Below are positions 30,732 to 30,737 of a stretch of 30,737 nucleotides of DNA, piece by piece (the stretch's first letter is position 1; the number at the start of each line of letters is the position of its first letter). A model generated the notes under the pieces. The model had not been told where the DNA came from, searched no databases, and saw only the letters and a list, made by a program, of their open reading frames with translations. The translations under genes were made by a program, and so were the position numbers. This DNA is from CAYYIS01 sp964470965 (GTDB taxonomy: Bacteria; JAAXHH01; JABIQT01), in the NCBI GenBank assembly GCA_964470965.1, contig CAYYIS010000057.1, forward strand, positions 1-30,737. Reading direction: 5' to 3'.

Positions 30732-30737
30732 GGTTAT

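Noticed and set aside
1..30737. Mobile element, CRISPR array, tRNA or rRNA
   Set aside because: No transposase, integrase, regularly spaced repeats, cloverleaf or rRNA-like sequence was seen; the HNH gene alone, coupled to galK, is not enough to call a mobile element.

Overview
The window is about 30.7 kb of bacterial chromosome. It is mostly moderately GC-rich, except for an AT-richer left end (about 1-2160). Gene density is high: genes sit in co-directional blocks, many with stop/start overlaps of the ATGA type. The mix of genes (phytanoyl-CoA dioxygenase-like oxygenases, enolase-superfamily and mannonate dehydratase sugar-acid enzymes, a GH101-like glycosidase, a c-type cytochrome lipoprotein, a protein with a C-terminal YPNPF/FlgD-like tail, a large kinase-AAA-TPR protein) resembles uncultured aquatic or sponge-associated phyla such as Latescibacterota or Poribacteria. 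That assignment is an inference from gene content; no rRNA, tRNA or marker gene here proves it.

Left block (minus strand, 6780 down to the window edge): a membrane M50 metalloprotease fused to an HlyD-type adaptor, a Ser/Thr kinase-AAA-TPR protein, an ECF-like sigma factor, and a protein with an anti-sigma-like H-x3-C-x2-C zinc motif cut by the edge. A consensus-like promoter with a hairpin near its predicted start lies just upstream. This looks like one membrane-to-transcription signalling operon and is the best candidate for an undescribed system.

Plus-strand block (7096-16652): a 66-aa protein, a secreted 14-blade Reg_prop double beta-propeller broken by a one-base frameshift near 8870, a FemAB/GNAT-like acyltransferase, a DapA/NanA-family aldolase, a GT-B glycosyltransferase, then a compact acyl-CoA (probably propionyl-CoA) carboxylase cluster (carboxyltransferase, biotin carboxylase, separate BT-BCCP subunit) and an overlapping cupin.

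Minus-strand block (20952 down to 16693): a bifunctional-nuclease/UVR protein, an ECF-transporter S-component-like membrane protein, an enolase-superfamily protein with an atypical metal site, a small c-type cytochrome lipoprotein, and a mannonate dehydratase. This suggests uptake and breakdown of sugar acids or a related compound.

Second minus block (23273 down to 21233): DUF4416 - galactokinase - HNH nuclease, each joined by a 4-bp overlap. It is divergent from a plus-strand EamA exporter and a FAD-dependent oxidoreductase (23466-25620), and the two sides share a region with overlapping -10 elements.

Right end: a canonical PhyH dioxygenase (minus), a GH101-like glycosidase with a small upstream ORF (minus) and a candidate palindromic operator, a divergent PhyH-like protein whose iron site lacks the carboxylate (plus), then a small unknown protein and a bacilliredoxin (minus) separated by a likely terminator.

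I saw no tRNA, rRNA, insertion sequence, CRISPR array or phage gene.
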